From the NCBI GenBank assembly GCA_035290885.1, contig DATDTL010000074.1, forward strand, positions 1-12,984: a DNA stretch of 12,984 nt. Reading direction: 5' to 3'. How positions within the stretch are numbered: the stretch's first letter is position 1; every line of letters begins with the position of its first letter. Under the pieces are notes generated by a model, which saw only the letters and a list, made by a program, of their open reading frames with translations, searched no databases and was not told the origin of the DNA. The translations under genes and the position numbers were made by a program. The stretch comes from JACQID01 sp035290885. GTDB taxonomy: Archaea > Aenigmatarchaeota > Aenigmatarchaeia > GW2011-AR5. Of the stretch, positions 1-5,765 are shown piece by piece.

Positions 1-644
1 CCGTTCTTTTCAAGGAAAGCGAATAATTTGTGCGTGTCGTATGAGCCGTCACCGAAGAACTTGTCAACGTCAATTCCTTTGAGCATCAAGGATTCCATGT
101 GCACGGTCGCAACTTCCGGCTCCGAGGGCAACTCGCCCTCAATGCCAACTTCGCAGTCAATCATTTTCTTCCTTATAGGATCCGCTGAAATCACGACTTT
201 TATGTACTTCCTGCGCTTGCCATACAAGCGCGCGCGGTACTCGCCCGCATTCTCGAATTTCATGCCCGAGGCGTCCGTTGAAACGCAACAACTGCCGCTT
301 TGCGGGAGTTCAAACTTCACGACCATGCGATTCACGCGCCGGCACACGTTGGAATAATCACTCGCCTGCGGCAACTCGCTGAATTCAACAAGCTTTCGCA
401 AAACGCCTTCAAGGCCCCGATAGTCAATCCATTGGTGAAGCGGCGCAAGGAACTTCATCATGGAATCCGGATACTCATAACGCGCTCCCACCTTGCCATT
501 GTTCATTTCCTCCAGCTCGCTATTCCATGATTTCACCCACTCGCAATCAAGGAGAAACTTGCCCCGTACAACGAGCTCCTCATTGTACTTCCGCCAGTCA
601 CGATAGTCCTTGAATTTCTTGCCCCAACCCTTGCGCTCTGTCAT
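1..644 (-). CDS. IS5-type DDE transposase, N-terminal part (runs off the window)
   Basis: The minus strand is open without interruption from ATG 644 to the window edge, giving the first 214 residues. The fold is that of an IS5/IS4-superfamily transposase: an N-terminal helical region rich in Trp and Tyr (about 1-110), then the start of the RNase H-like catalytic domain. The first catalytic Asp is in VSTDASGMKF (D124), followed by an EYRARLYGKRRKYIKV strand region, and the second is in FFGDGSYDTH (D199). The final Glu lies outside the window. The start is supported by the purine-rich site GAGGGGG just before the ATG. The protein would cut and join the ends of its own insertion sequence. I see no frameshift or stop, so it may be intact. 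The outer ends of the element could not be placed, so the exact IS group is not claimed. Confidence 0.82.
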   Translation of the reverse strand, partial: MTERKGWGKKFKDYRDWRKYNEELVVRGKFLLDCEWVKSWNSELEEMNNGKVGARYEYPDSMMKFLAPLHQWIDYRGLEGVLRKLVEFSELPQASDYSNVCRRVNRMVVKFELPQSGSCCVSTDASGMKFENAGEYRARLYGKRRKYIKVVISADPIRKKMIDCEVGIEGELPSEPEVATVHMESLMLKGIDVDKFFGDGSYDTHKLFAFLEKN

Positions 645-660
645 TTGCCCCCTCTTAATA

Positions 661-684
661 TTACTTCTATATATATAGAAGTAA
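661..684. repeat. Perfect 24-bp palindrome upstream of the transposase
   Basis: The half-site TTACTTCTATAT is followed directly by its exact reverse complement with no spacer. The centre is about 28 bp upstream of the transposase ATG, where an archaeal TATA box belongs, and the AT-only core (ATATATAT) could be that box. It also lies in front of the plus-strand gene starting at 718. It may be an operator, a self-paired promoter of the element, or part of an IS end. Which of these is not decided by the sequence. Confidence 0.7.
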
Positions 685-717
685 ACGTATTTATTCTTGC
701 TTGGGCAATATGTGTAT

Positions 718-990
718 ATGACGGCGAAACTTGTGTGCTACAAACTCGGCAGCATCTCCGCGATACAGAGAACTAATCTTCACAGGGAACTATACGGCTA
801 TACAGACAACTCAAATCACGGAAAATACAAATATCATAGAAAAGGATTTCTGGAGGGCATAAAACACAAAAAAATCTTAGATTGCGTCATTATTGTCAGT
901 AAGGAAAATTCGACAAATCTTGTCAAAATCTTAAGAAAACATAATGCAAAAATCAGCATTTTTAATATTCTTGCAGACTTCAAGCGTTAA
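718..990 (+). CDS. Small basic protein of unknown function, 90 aa
   Basis: I do not recognise this protein. It has no signal peptide or membrane segment and is rich in Lys, Arg, Tyr and His. Its N-terminal half contains YKLGSISAIQRT and RELYGYTDNSNHGKYKY; its C-terminal half has a hydrophobic strand (LDCVIIVSK) and a short helix-strand end. This suggests a compact alpha/beta fold, possibly nucleic-acid binding given the charge, but that is inference. ATG 718 is preferred over the in-frame TTG 697 and GTG 712 because an AT-rich box (TATTTATT, about 688-695) is centred about 26 bp upstream, as in leaderless genes elsewhere in the window. Base composition is clearly more AT-rich than the metabolic genes further right. 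It sits between a transposase and a broken gene, so it may be part of transferred DNA. Confidence 0.55.
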   Translation: MTAKLVCYKLGSISAIQRTNLHRELYGYTDNSNHGKYKYHRKGFLEGIKHKKILDCVIIVSKENSTNLVKILRKHNAKISIFNILADFKR

Positions 991-992
991 TT

Positions 993-1261
993 ATGCAACA
1001 GAGCAATTACGACATTCTTCTTATACCCGGCGAGCCCCGGACGGCGCGCCTACGGAAGTTAGAAAGAATGCCAAAGCGCAGGCAACGAGCTTCTGGGGCG
1101 ACGGCGTGCCGGAGGAAATCAAGAACGCCGGCGGCAAATACGTTGACGCTGAGGTTGTCGTGGACGGCAATCTTGTAACGTCGCGGTATCCTATGGACCT
1201 TCCATTTTTCATGAAAGAACTGATGAAACTTATTAATGAATTGTTGCCCCAGAAAGTATAG
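993..1261 (+). pseudogene. DJ-1/PfpI family remnant, frameshifted and internally deleted
   Basis: Two pieces of one DJ-1/PfpI (class I glutamine amidotransferase-like) protein lie in different frames. In the frame of ATG 993, NYDILLIPGEPRTARLRK matches the central strand that normally reads like YDALVIPGG. From about 1055, one frame over, the residues ATSFWGDGVPEEIKNAGG, then VVVDGNLVTSRYPMDLPFF and a terminal helix, match the family's C-terminal end up to the TAG at 1259-1261. The roughly 60 N-terminal residues and the middle section with the nucleophile elbow (usually an AICHGP-like Cys) are missing. Intact members are about 165-190 aa and act as proteases, chaperones or glyoxalase/deglycase-like enzymes. 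Without the nucleophile this remnant cannot be active. It starts 2 bp after the preceding gene. Position beside a transposase fits gene decay. Confidence 0.72.
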
Positions 1262-1338
1262 TTATCCGACTTTGGCGGATCGGCATATTGAACAAAAGAA
1301 TTTCATTTGCCGCAGATGTGCCCCTTCTGAGATTGTTC

Positions 1339-1415
1339 TACTAATCATTACTAAATTAGTAATTCATATTTAAAGCTTCTTCTGCTAATAATTACTAATT
1401 ATTACTAACTTAGTA
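1339..1415. promoter_or_regulatory. Fic promoter with two composite operator-like clusters
   Basis: Two clusters share the same design: TACTAA, 4 nt, TACTAA, 1 nt, TTAGTA. Cluster 1 covers 1339-1361 and cluster 2 covers 1393-1415, exactly 54 bp apart, about five helical turns. The last two elements in each form an inverted repeat (15 bp perfect at 1348-1362). Between the clusters lies the likely TATA box, CATATTTAAAG (about 1365-1375). A start site about 26 bp downstream would fall inside cluster 2, so a protein bound there would block transcription. A further 17-bp odd palindrome (1387-1403) overlaps cluster 2. The natural candidate binder is the winged-helix domain of the Fic protein that follows; this is inference. 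Confidence 0.7.
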
Positions 1416-1424
1416 GGTGATGGT

Positions 1425-2771
1425 ATGAAAATCCCAGAAACTCCAAAGGATAAATGGCAAATACTGAATGAAAAAAGGAAGAGTGTAGCTGAATTGCTAA
1501 AAAATCAGCCGCTTATAGACCTTGCTTCCCGCTATAACAAACAATATGTCCATTGGGAAGAGTTAAAATATAAGTCTGTGCCTGAAAACGTGGATCGTGA
1601 ACTGCTCTGGGCACTGATGAAAATAAGAAGAGAAACTCAGCAAAGAACCATTAACTTGGGCACTATCGAACTCAAATATTCCTTATTTGACGATGCCCTT
1701 AGAAAATTACACTTTTTTGACAAGAATGCCGGAGGCCAACTCAATGCGGCATTTAAATTTGTGAACACCGAAGGAAAAGGCCAATACATAATAAATTCGC
1801 TGATGGAGGAAGCTATCGCTTCTAGTCAACTGGAAGGCGCCAACACCACACGGAAGAAAGCGAAGGAGATGCTGAGGAAAAAAATCGCTCCCAGCAATTA
1901 TTCCGAAAGAATGATTGCCAATAATTATAACACTATTCAAAAAATCGTCCAAGAATGGAAAACCAAACCTCTCACACCCGAGATAATTATTGGCATCCAA
2001 AAAAGCATAACGGAAAATACATTAGAAAGTAAGGAGGACGAAGGAATCTTCCGGCGGACAAATGACGTCGTTGTAGCGGATAACATGGATCCGGGGGTCA
2101 TTTACCATATACACCCTAATTATACCGAAGTGCCGGGCTTGATAACGAAACTCTGTGAGTTCGCGAATGACGATAACGGGGACTTTGTACATCCTGTCGT
2201 GAAAGCTATAATCCTTCATTTTTTGATAGGTTATATACATCCTTTCAATGACGGGAACGGACGTACTGCCAGAAGCATTTTTTACTGGTATATACTTTCA
2301 AGAGGTTATTGGCTTTTCGAGCTTATGGCGATATCTAGAATCTTGCTGAGATCACGGGTGAAATACGGTCTTGCATACCTTTATTCGGAAACCGACGATA
2401 ACGACATTACATATTTTATTAACTATAACCTTCAAGCGATTGACGAAGCTTTTGCCGACCTAGAGAAATACGCCCGGAAGAAGCAAAAGGAGCAGGAAGA
2501 TATTCTGAAGACCGTGAAGAATCTGAAGGGCGTAAATATCAGGCAAGCCGATGTCTTGAAGGAGTTTATAAAAAATCCCGATAAAATATTTACTATTGAA
2601 GAAATAATGAACACGTACGGCGTAGTCTATCAGACTGCCAGAACAGATTTACTTTATTTAGAAAAAAACAATTATATAGAGAAAATGAATCTTAACAGGA
2701 AAAAATTCGGGTTTCGTCTTTTATCGCCGGAACTGAAAGGAAACATATCAACCGCCAATCATGCAGCATGA
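1425..2771 (+). CDS. Fic-domain protein AMPylator with winged-helix C-terminus
   Basis: This is a 448-aa Fic enzyme, which transfers AMP from ATP to hydroxyl groups of target proteins. The catalytic motif is complete: HPFNDGNGRTAR at residues 272-283, with His272 as the base and Asn278/Arg280/Arg283 for ATP phosphates and metal. The inhibitory motif SSQLEG (133-138, Glu137) lies N-terminal to the Fic core, as in class II (N-terminal inhibition) Fic proteins that keep themselves off. Residues about 1-130 form an N-terminal helical region, 135-340 the Fic fold, 345-375 a charged helix, and 380-440 a winged helix-turn-helix (IRQADVLKEF, FTIEEIMNTYGVVYQTARTDL). Start: ATG 1425 follows AGGTGAT (1415-1421). 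The coding sequence is AT-rich compared with the metabolic genes, suggesting transfer. It probably regulates its own promoter. The target protein is unknown. Confidence 0.93.
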   Translation: MKIPETPKDKWQILNEKRKSVAELLKNQPLIDLASRYNKQYVHWEELKYKSVPENVDRELLWALMKIRRETQQRTINLGTIELKYSLFDDALRKLHFFDKNAGGQLNAAFKFVNTEGKGQYIINSLMEEAIASSQLEGANTTRKKAKEMLRKKIAPSNYSERMIANNYNTIQKIVQEWKTKPLTPEIIIGIQKSITENTLESKEDEGIFRRTNDVVVADNMDPGVIYHIHPNYTEVPGLITKLCEFANDDNGDFVHPVVKAIILHFLIGYIHPFNDGNGRTARSIFYWYILSRGYWLFELMAISRILLRSRVKYGLAYLYSETDDNDITYFINYNLQAIDEAFADLEKYARKKQKEQEDILKTVKNLKGVNIRQADVLKEFIKNPDKIFTIEEIMNTYGVVYQTARTDLLYLEKNNYIEKMNLNRKKFGFRLLSPELKGNISTANHAA

Positions 2772-2774
2772 ACT

Positions 2775-3188
2775 TCAAGGCCATGCGTGATTCATTATTT
2801 TTGACAGCTTCAGTTTCTCGACGATTTTTCCGGAAAAGTCGCAGAGTATTATTTCCATATAGCGCTTAGAGCGCAGGTGCGTTTCCCACAACAGTTGCTT
2901 GCACATGTGGCATGGATATATACTACCGGCCGGGCTGTTGCCTGTGACGGCAATGGCGACGATGTCATATTCGCCGTGCGCCGCGGCGTGAGCCAGCGCC
3001 GCCTGCTCTGCGTGGAGGGTCAGCGAGAACGTGTCGGAAAAATAACTGCCTGAAGAATAAACGTTTCCTTTGGCTGTGAGAACCGCCGCGCCGAAGCGCA
3101 TGTCTTCGGGCCGATTGGTTCCAGTGAAGGCGTTCTTCGCGCCTTCTATGGACGCTTCAACCAGCTTCTTTTCGGTTTCGGGGTTCAT
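2775..3188 (-). CDS. cdd: Cytidine deaminase
   Basis: The protein has 137 aa from ATG 3188 and deaminates cytidine or deoxycytidine to uridine or deoxyuridine in pyrimidine salvage. Zinc ligands and the catalytic Glu are visible: HAEQAAL (His59, Glu61) and YPCHMCKQ (Cys93, Cys96). The first ligand is His, as in the E. coli dimeric enzyme, rather than Cys as in short tetrameric enzymes, although the length is that of the tetrameric class. An in-frame TTG at 3206 would add six residues, but ATG 3188 is preceded by AGTGAT at a good distance. It lies 24 bp downstream of the Cas4-like gene on the same strand, and a box A-like tract (about 3207-3216) in that gene's last codons could give it its own promoter. 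The stop is 3 bp from the Fic stop. Other CDA-superfamily substrates are possible. Confidence 0.88.
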   Translation of the reverse strand: MNPETEKKLVEASIEGAKNAFTGTNRPEDMRFGAAVLTAKGNVYSSGSYFSDTFSLTLHAEQAALAHAAAHGEYDIVAIAVTGNSPAGSIYPCHMCKQLLWETHLRSKRYMEIILCDFSGKIVEKLKLSKIMNHAWP

Positions 3189-3212
3189 AATAGTAATCAC
3201 TTTCAAATATTT

Positions 3213-3833
3213 TTAAATTAATTTCCTGTCGCAAATGGAGTTGAACCGGCAGGGCCTGCACTTGAAGGGCTTGGTTGTGGATATGAAATCTATCTCGCCT
3301 TTGGCAAGGCTGCGGATCCTTTGCACGACCTCGATTATCTTTGACTGCACTTCGCCTGTGAATTCCTCCATCCACAGGGCCTCGCCGGTGTTGCGGTCGC
3401 GGACTGCGGAAAACACGGGCTTGTCCGGAGCATACTCAGAGGAGAATGCCAGCGAATATGCGCGCGCTTGGTTCATAGCGGAGAGGTAAACGTTGCCCGA
3501 TGGCTTGTCGTCTATTATGAATATCGCGTTCGGCTCGAACTGCACTTCATCTATCTTGCCGTAGAGGAAATGCCTGCCTGATTTTATGCGCAGCTCCCGG
3601 CCGGATCCCTTTACGCCAAGGCGCAGGGCCTCTTCAACGCTCACCTTGGGCGCGTCTTTCATGCGTTCCGTATGCGCTGTCTCCAACTCCGCATGCCGGA
3701 GCGAGCCGACGAGCATGGCCTCGGTCTTCGGGTCTATGCCCTGCCAAGAGAATTTCAACTGATATTCGCAGTAGGCTTGGACGTTGATGTCGGATATCTT
3801 TATCCAAGGATTGCCGTGGCCGTCCATATACAT
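3213..3833 (-). CDS. Cas4-like PD-(D/E)XK nuclease with iron-sulfur cysteines
   Basis: This 206-aa protein has the full Cas4/RecB-like nuclease signature. An N-terminal Cys (C22 in AYCEYQLKFSW) and a C-terminal CRPCRFNSIC cluster (C192, C195, C201) make the four ligands of a 4Fe-4S cluster. The active site shows GSLRHAELE (His47), GKIDEV (Asp95), IIDDKPSG (Asp109, Lys110) and QARAY (Gln122, Tyr126). Such enzymes cut single-stranded DNA ends. Start: ATG 3833 has a TTTAAAAAT box (about 3854-3864) centred 26 bp upstream, so it is probably leaderless; in-frame ATG 3827 is an alternative. No CRISPR array, cas1 or cas2 is in the window, so it is a stand-alone member, perhaps in DNA repair or defence, and the cas4 symbol is not given. 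The cytidine deaminase gene follows it on the same strand. Confidence 0.87.
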   Translation of the reverse strand: MYMDGHGNPWIKISDINVQAYCEYQLKFSWQGIDPKTEAMLVGSLRHAELETAHTERMKDAPKVSVEEALRLGVKGSGRELRIKSGRHFLYGKIDEVQFEPNAIFIIDDKPSGNVYLSAMNQARAYSLAFSSEYAPDKPVFSAVRDRNTGEALWMEEFTGEVQSKIIEVVQRIRSLAKGEIDFISTTKPFKCRPCRFNSICDRKLI

Positions 3834-3904
3834 GAAGCGTACTTTGTCTTGGCATTTTTAAAGCATGGCAGCGCGCTGGGAAAGCGAAGAAAGTGAAATG
3901 CGCT

Positions 3905-4783
3905 TCAGCCCAAAAGGAATTTTAGTATTGCCTTCTCGGTATGCAGCCGGTTCTCTGCCTGGTCAAAGACAACAGAATTCCTGCTGTCCATTACTTTGGA
4001 CTCTATTTCAACCCCGCGGTGAGCGGGAAGGGGGTGCATCACCATGACGCCCTTTTTTGCAGCCTGAACAAGCCTTGTATTGAGCCTGTAAGTCTCCAGA
4101 TCCGCAAGGCGCCTGTCCTTCTCCGCTTCGTCACCCATGCTCACGAAGGTGTCCGTGTATATAATGTCCGCGTCCTTTACCGCATTCATCGGGTTTTCCT
4201 CTATTCTCGCCCCTGCTATGTCCGGGCGGTAATCGGCCGGGCAGGAGAATACGATGTTCATGGACAGTTTCCATGCAGCGAGCGCCAAGGAACGGAACGT
4301 GTTGTTTTTGCAGTCCCCAAGAAACGCTATCCGCAGGCCTTTGAATTTTTTCTTTCCCTGCCGGATCGTGTAGAGGTCTGCGATCGCCTGGCAGGGATGC
4401 TCCAAGTCGGACAGCGCGTTTATCACCGGTATTGAGGCGGCCGCGGCCATTTTTTCAAGGTCGCCGTGCGAAAAGACCCGCGCAATTATCGCATCGGCAT
4501 ATCTCTCCAGAACCTTTGCCGTGTCCTCCACGGTTTCCCCGCGGCCCAGTTGCAGTTCGTTCCAATTGAGGCTTATGGCGTTGCCTCCAAGCTGGCTTAT
4601 CGCAACCTCAAACGAAACTTTCGTTCGCGTCGAAGGCTTCTGGAATATCATCACTATGTTTTTGCTTTTCAGCGCATCCGTTCTTTTGCCCTTCAGCCGG
4701 TCTGCCAGAGAAAACAGCTTCATCAACTCCTGCGCGGACAAATCCTCCACGGACAGCAAATCCCTTCCTGCGCGCGTTTTCAT
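3905..4783 (-). CDS. argF: Ornithine carbamoyltransferase-type transcarbamylase
   Basis: This 292-aa protein is a transcarbamylase: carbamoyl phosphate plus ornithine gives citrulline and phosphate, or the reverse. Carbamoyl phosphate sites are PSTRTKVSFE (STRT 51-54), Arg102 in ARVFSH, and HPCQ (129-132). The ornithine site shows NN (160-161) after the FLGD turn, and DTFVSMG (Asp211, SMG 215-217). An oddity is MHPLPAHRG (250-257): ornithine enzymes usually have HCLP, and Pro replaces that Cys, as in the HPLP of aspartate transcarbamylases. The SMG loop and HPCQ still favour ornithine. Start: ATG 4783 follows GGGGTGATGAT, whose bases include the end of the carbamate kinase gene 4 bp upstream, so translation is probably coupled. 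Length is slightly below the usual 300-330 aa. Putrescine or another amine substrate cannot be excluded. Confidence 0.85.
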   Translation of the reverse strand: MKTRAGRDLLSVEDLSAQELMKLFSLADRLKGKRTDALKSKNIVMIFQKPSTRTKVSFEVAISQLGGNAISLNWNELQLGRGETVEDTAKVLERYADAIIARVFSHGDLEKMAAAASIPVINALSDLEHPCQAIADLYTIRQGKKKFKGLRIAFLGDCKNNTFRSLALAAWKLSMNIVFSCPADYRPDIAGARIEENPMNAVKDADIIYTDTFVSMGDEAEKDRRLADLETYRLNTRLVQAAKKGVMVMHPLPAHRGVEIESKVMDSRNSVVFDQAENRLHTEKAILKFLLG

Positions 4784-4787
4784 ATCA

Positions 4788-5657
4788 TCACCCCGTTATC
4801 AGCGTCCCTGCCCTGCCTTTCAGGGCGGCACCCAGATTCCCGATGGACGTTATGACGGCTTTCTCGCCGCCTTTGCGTATGAAATCAATCGCCGCCTGCA
4901 CCTTGGGCTTCATGGAGCCTTCCCCGAAATGCCCGCCCCTGAGATATTCTTCCGCATCATCAGCCCGGATGGCCCTTACAGGCGCTTCGCCGGGCGCGCC
5001 GTAGTTCAGGAAAACGCAATCCACGTTCGTTATGAAAACAAGCGATTTGGCTCCCATTTCGGAGCCAAGAAGCGCGGATGCATAGTCCTTGTCTATCACT
5101 GCCTCCACTCCGGCATATTTCCTACCCTTCTTAATTACCGGCACGCCCCCGCCGCCGCAGGCCACCGGCACCATTCCTTTTTCGGCAACGGCCCTGACTG
5201 CGCCGATGTCCAGTATGCGCAGCGGCATCGGGGAAGGCACGACCCTTCTCCAGCCGTCCTTTGTCTTTGCCATGTCCCTGAAAATTTTCCTGCGGTAGAA
5301 CGGGCCTACCGGCTTGGCGGGCATTGAGAAGCCGGGGTCGGACGGCGAAACAAGAACTCTCGTCACGATGGAAACGGCCTTTCTATCCAGGACGTTCTCC
5401 ACGGCCTGCGATATCCAGTAGCCAAGCTGGCCCTGGGTCATTGCCACGAGCGCGTCAAGGGGCAGCCGCCTGCCTCCGGCCTGCTGAAGAAGCAGGTTGC
5501 CGACTTCCGGGCCGTTGCCGTGCGTTATCGCCATTTTGGGAATGCCTTTGAGCCGCAATATCGCGGACTCTATCTTCCTTGCCTGTTCGGCGGCGCTTTC
5601 CGCTTTCCGGGGGTCGCTTATCGCATTCCCGCCAAACGCCACAATAGTGATTTCCAT
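4788..5657 (-). CDS. arcC: Carbamate kinase
   Basis: The protein has 289 aa and catalyses carbamoyl phosphate plus ADP to ATP plus carbamate, or the reverse, in the cytoplasm. Amino-acid-kinase motifs are in order: VAFGGNAI (6-13), ITHGNGPEVGN (44-54), ACGGGGVPV (166-174), VIDKDYASALL (188-198), SMKPKVQAA (248-256) and AVITSIGNL (267-275). The frame stays open far upstream of ATG 5657, but that extension overlaps the alanine dehydrogenase gene and lacks family similarity, so it is rejected; MEITIVAFGGNAI is the normal N-terminus. A TTTTTTATT box (about 5687-5695) lies about 34 bp upstream, giving a leader of a few nucleotides. It is the first gene of an operon with the transcarbamylase. The pair fits the lower part of the arginine deiminase pathway, or carbamoyl phosphate supply as in some thermophilic archaea. 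Confidence 0.93.
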   Translation of the reverse strand: MEITIVAFGGNAISDPRKAESAAEQARKIESAILRLKGIPKMAITHGNGPEVGNLLLQQAGGRRLPLDALVAMTQGQLGYWISQAVENVLDRKAVSIVTRVLVSPSDPGFSMPAKPVGPFYRRKIFRDMAKTKDGWRRVVPSPMPLRILDIGAVRAVAEKGMVPVACGGGGVPVIKKGRKYAGVEAVIDKDYASALLGSEMGAKSLVFITNVDCVFLNYGAPGEAPVRAIRADDAEEYLRGGHFGEGSMKPKVQAAIDFIRKGGEKAVITSIGNLGAALKGRAGTLITG

Positions 5658-5765
5658 GGTTTTGACAATATGTATAGGATTCCGGGAATAAAAAAGCGCG
5701 CTTATGAAATTTTTCATCTGCAAGCCTCTTAAGCGCTCCGGATAAAAGTGCGTAGAGGTGGTTCG

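Noticed and set aside
28..530. Plus-strand frames of 109 and 76 aa
   Set aside because: They lie opposite the uninterrupted transposase frame, which carries recognisable DDE motifs, and look like nothing known.
944..1261. The 105-aa frame as an intact gene
   Set aside because: Its first 35 or so residues overlap the preceding gene and do not resemble DJ-1/PfpI; only the part from about 1055 is family sequence, with the preceding piece in another frame.
1262..1290. Terminator hairpin ATCCG...CGGAT after the PfpI remnant
   Set aside because: The stem is only 5 bp and no T-run follows, so it is too weak to annotate.
3189..3206. TTG start for the cytidine deaminase
   Set aside because: The ATG 18 bp downstream has a well-placed AGTGAT site and a normal family N-terminus.
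3213..3833. Part of a CRISPR-Cas locus
   Set aside because: No repeat-spacer array and no cas1, cas2 or effector gene is visible; Cas4-like proteins are often stand-alone in archaea.
3941..5327. Plus-strand frames of 164, 129 and 268 aa
   Set aside because: They are opposite the transcarbamylase and carbamate kinase genes, whose motifs are unambiguous.
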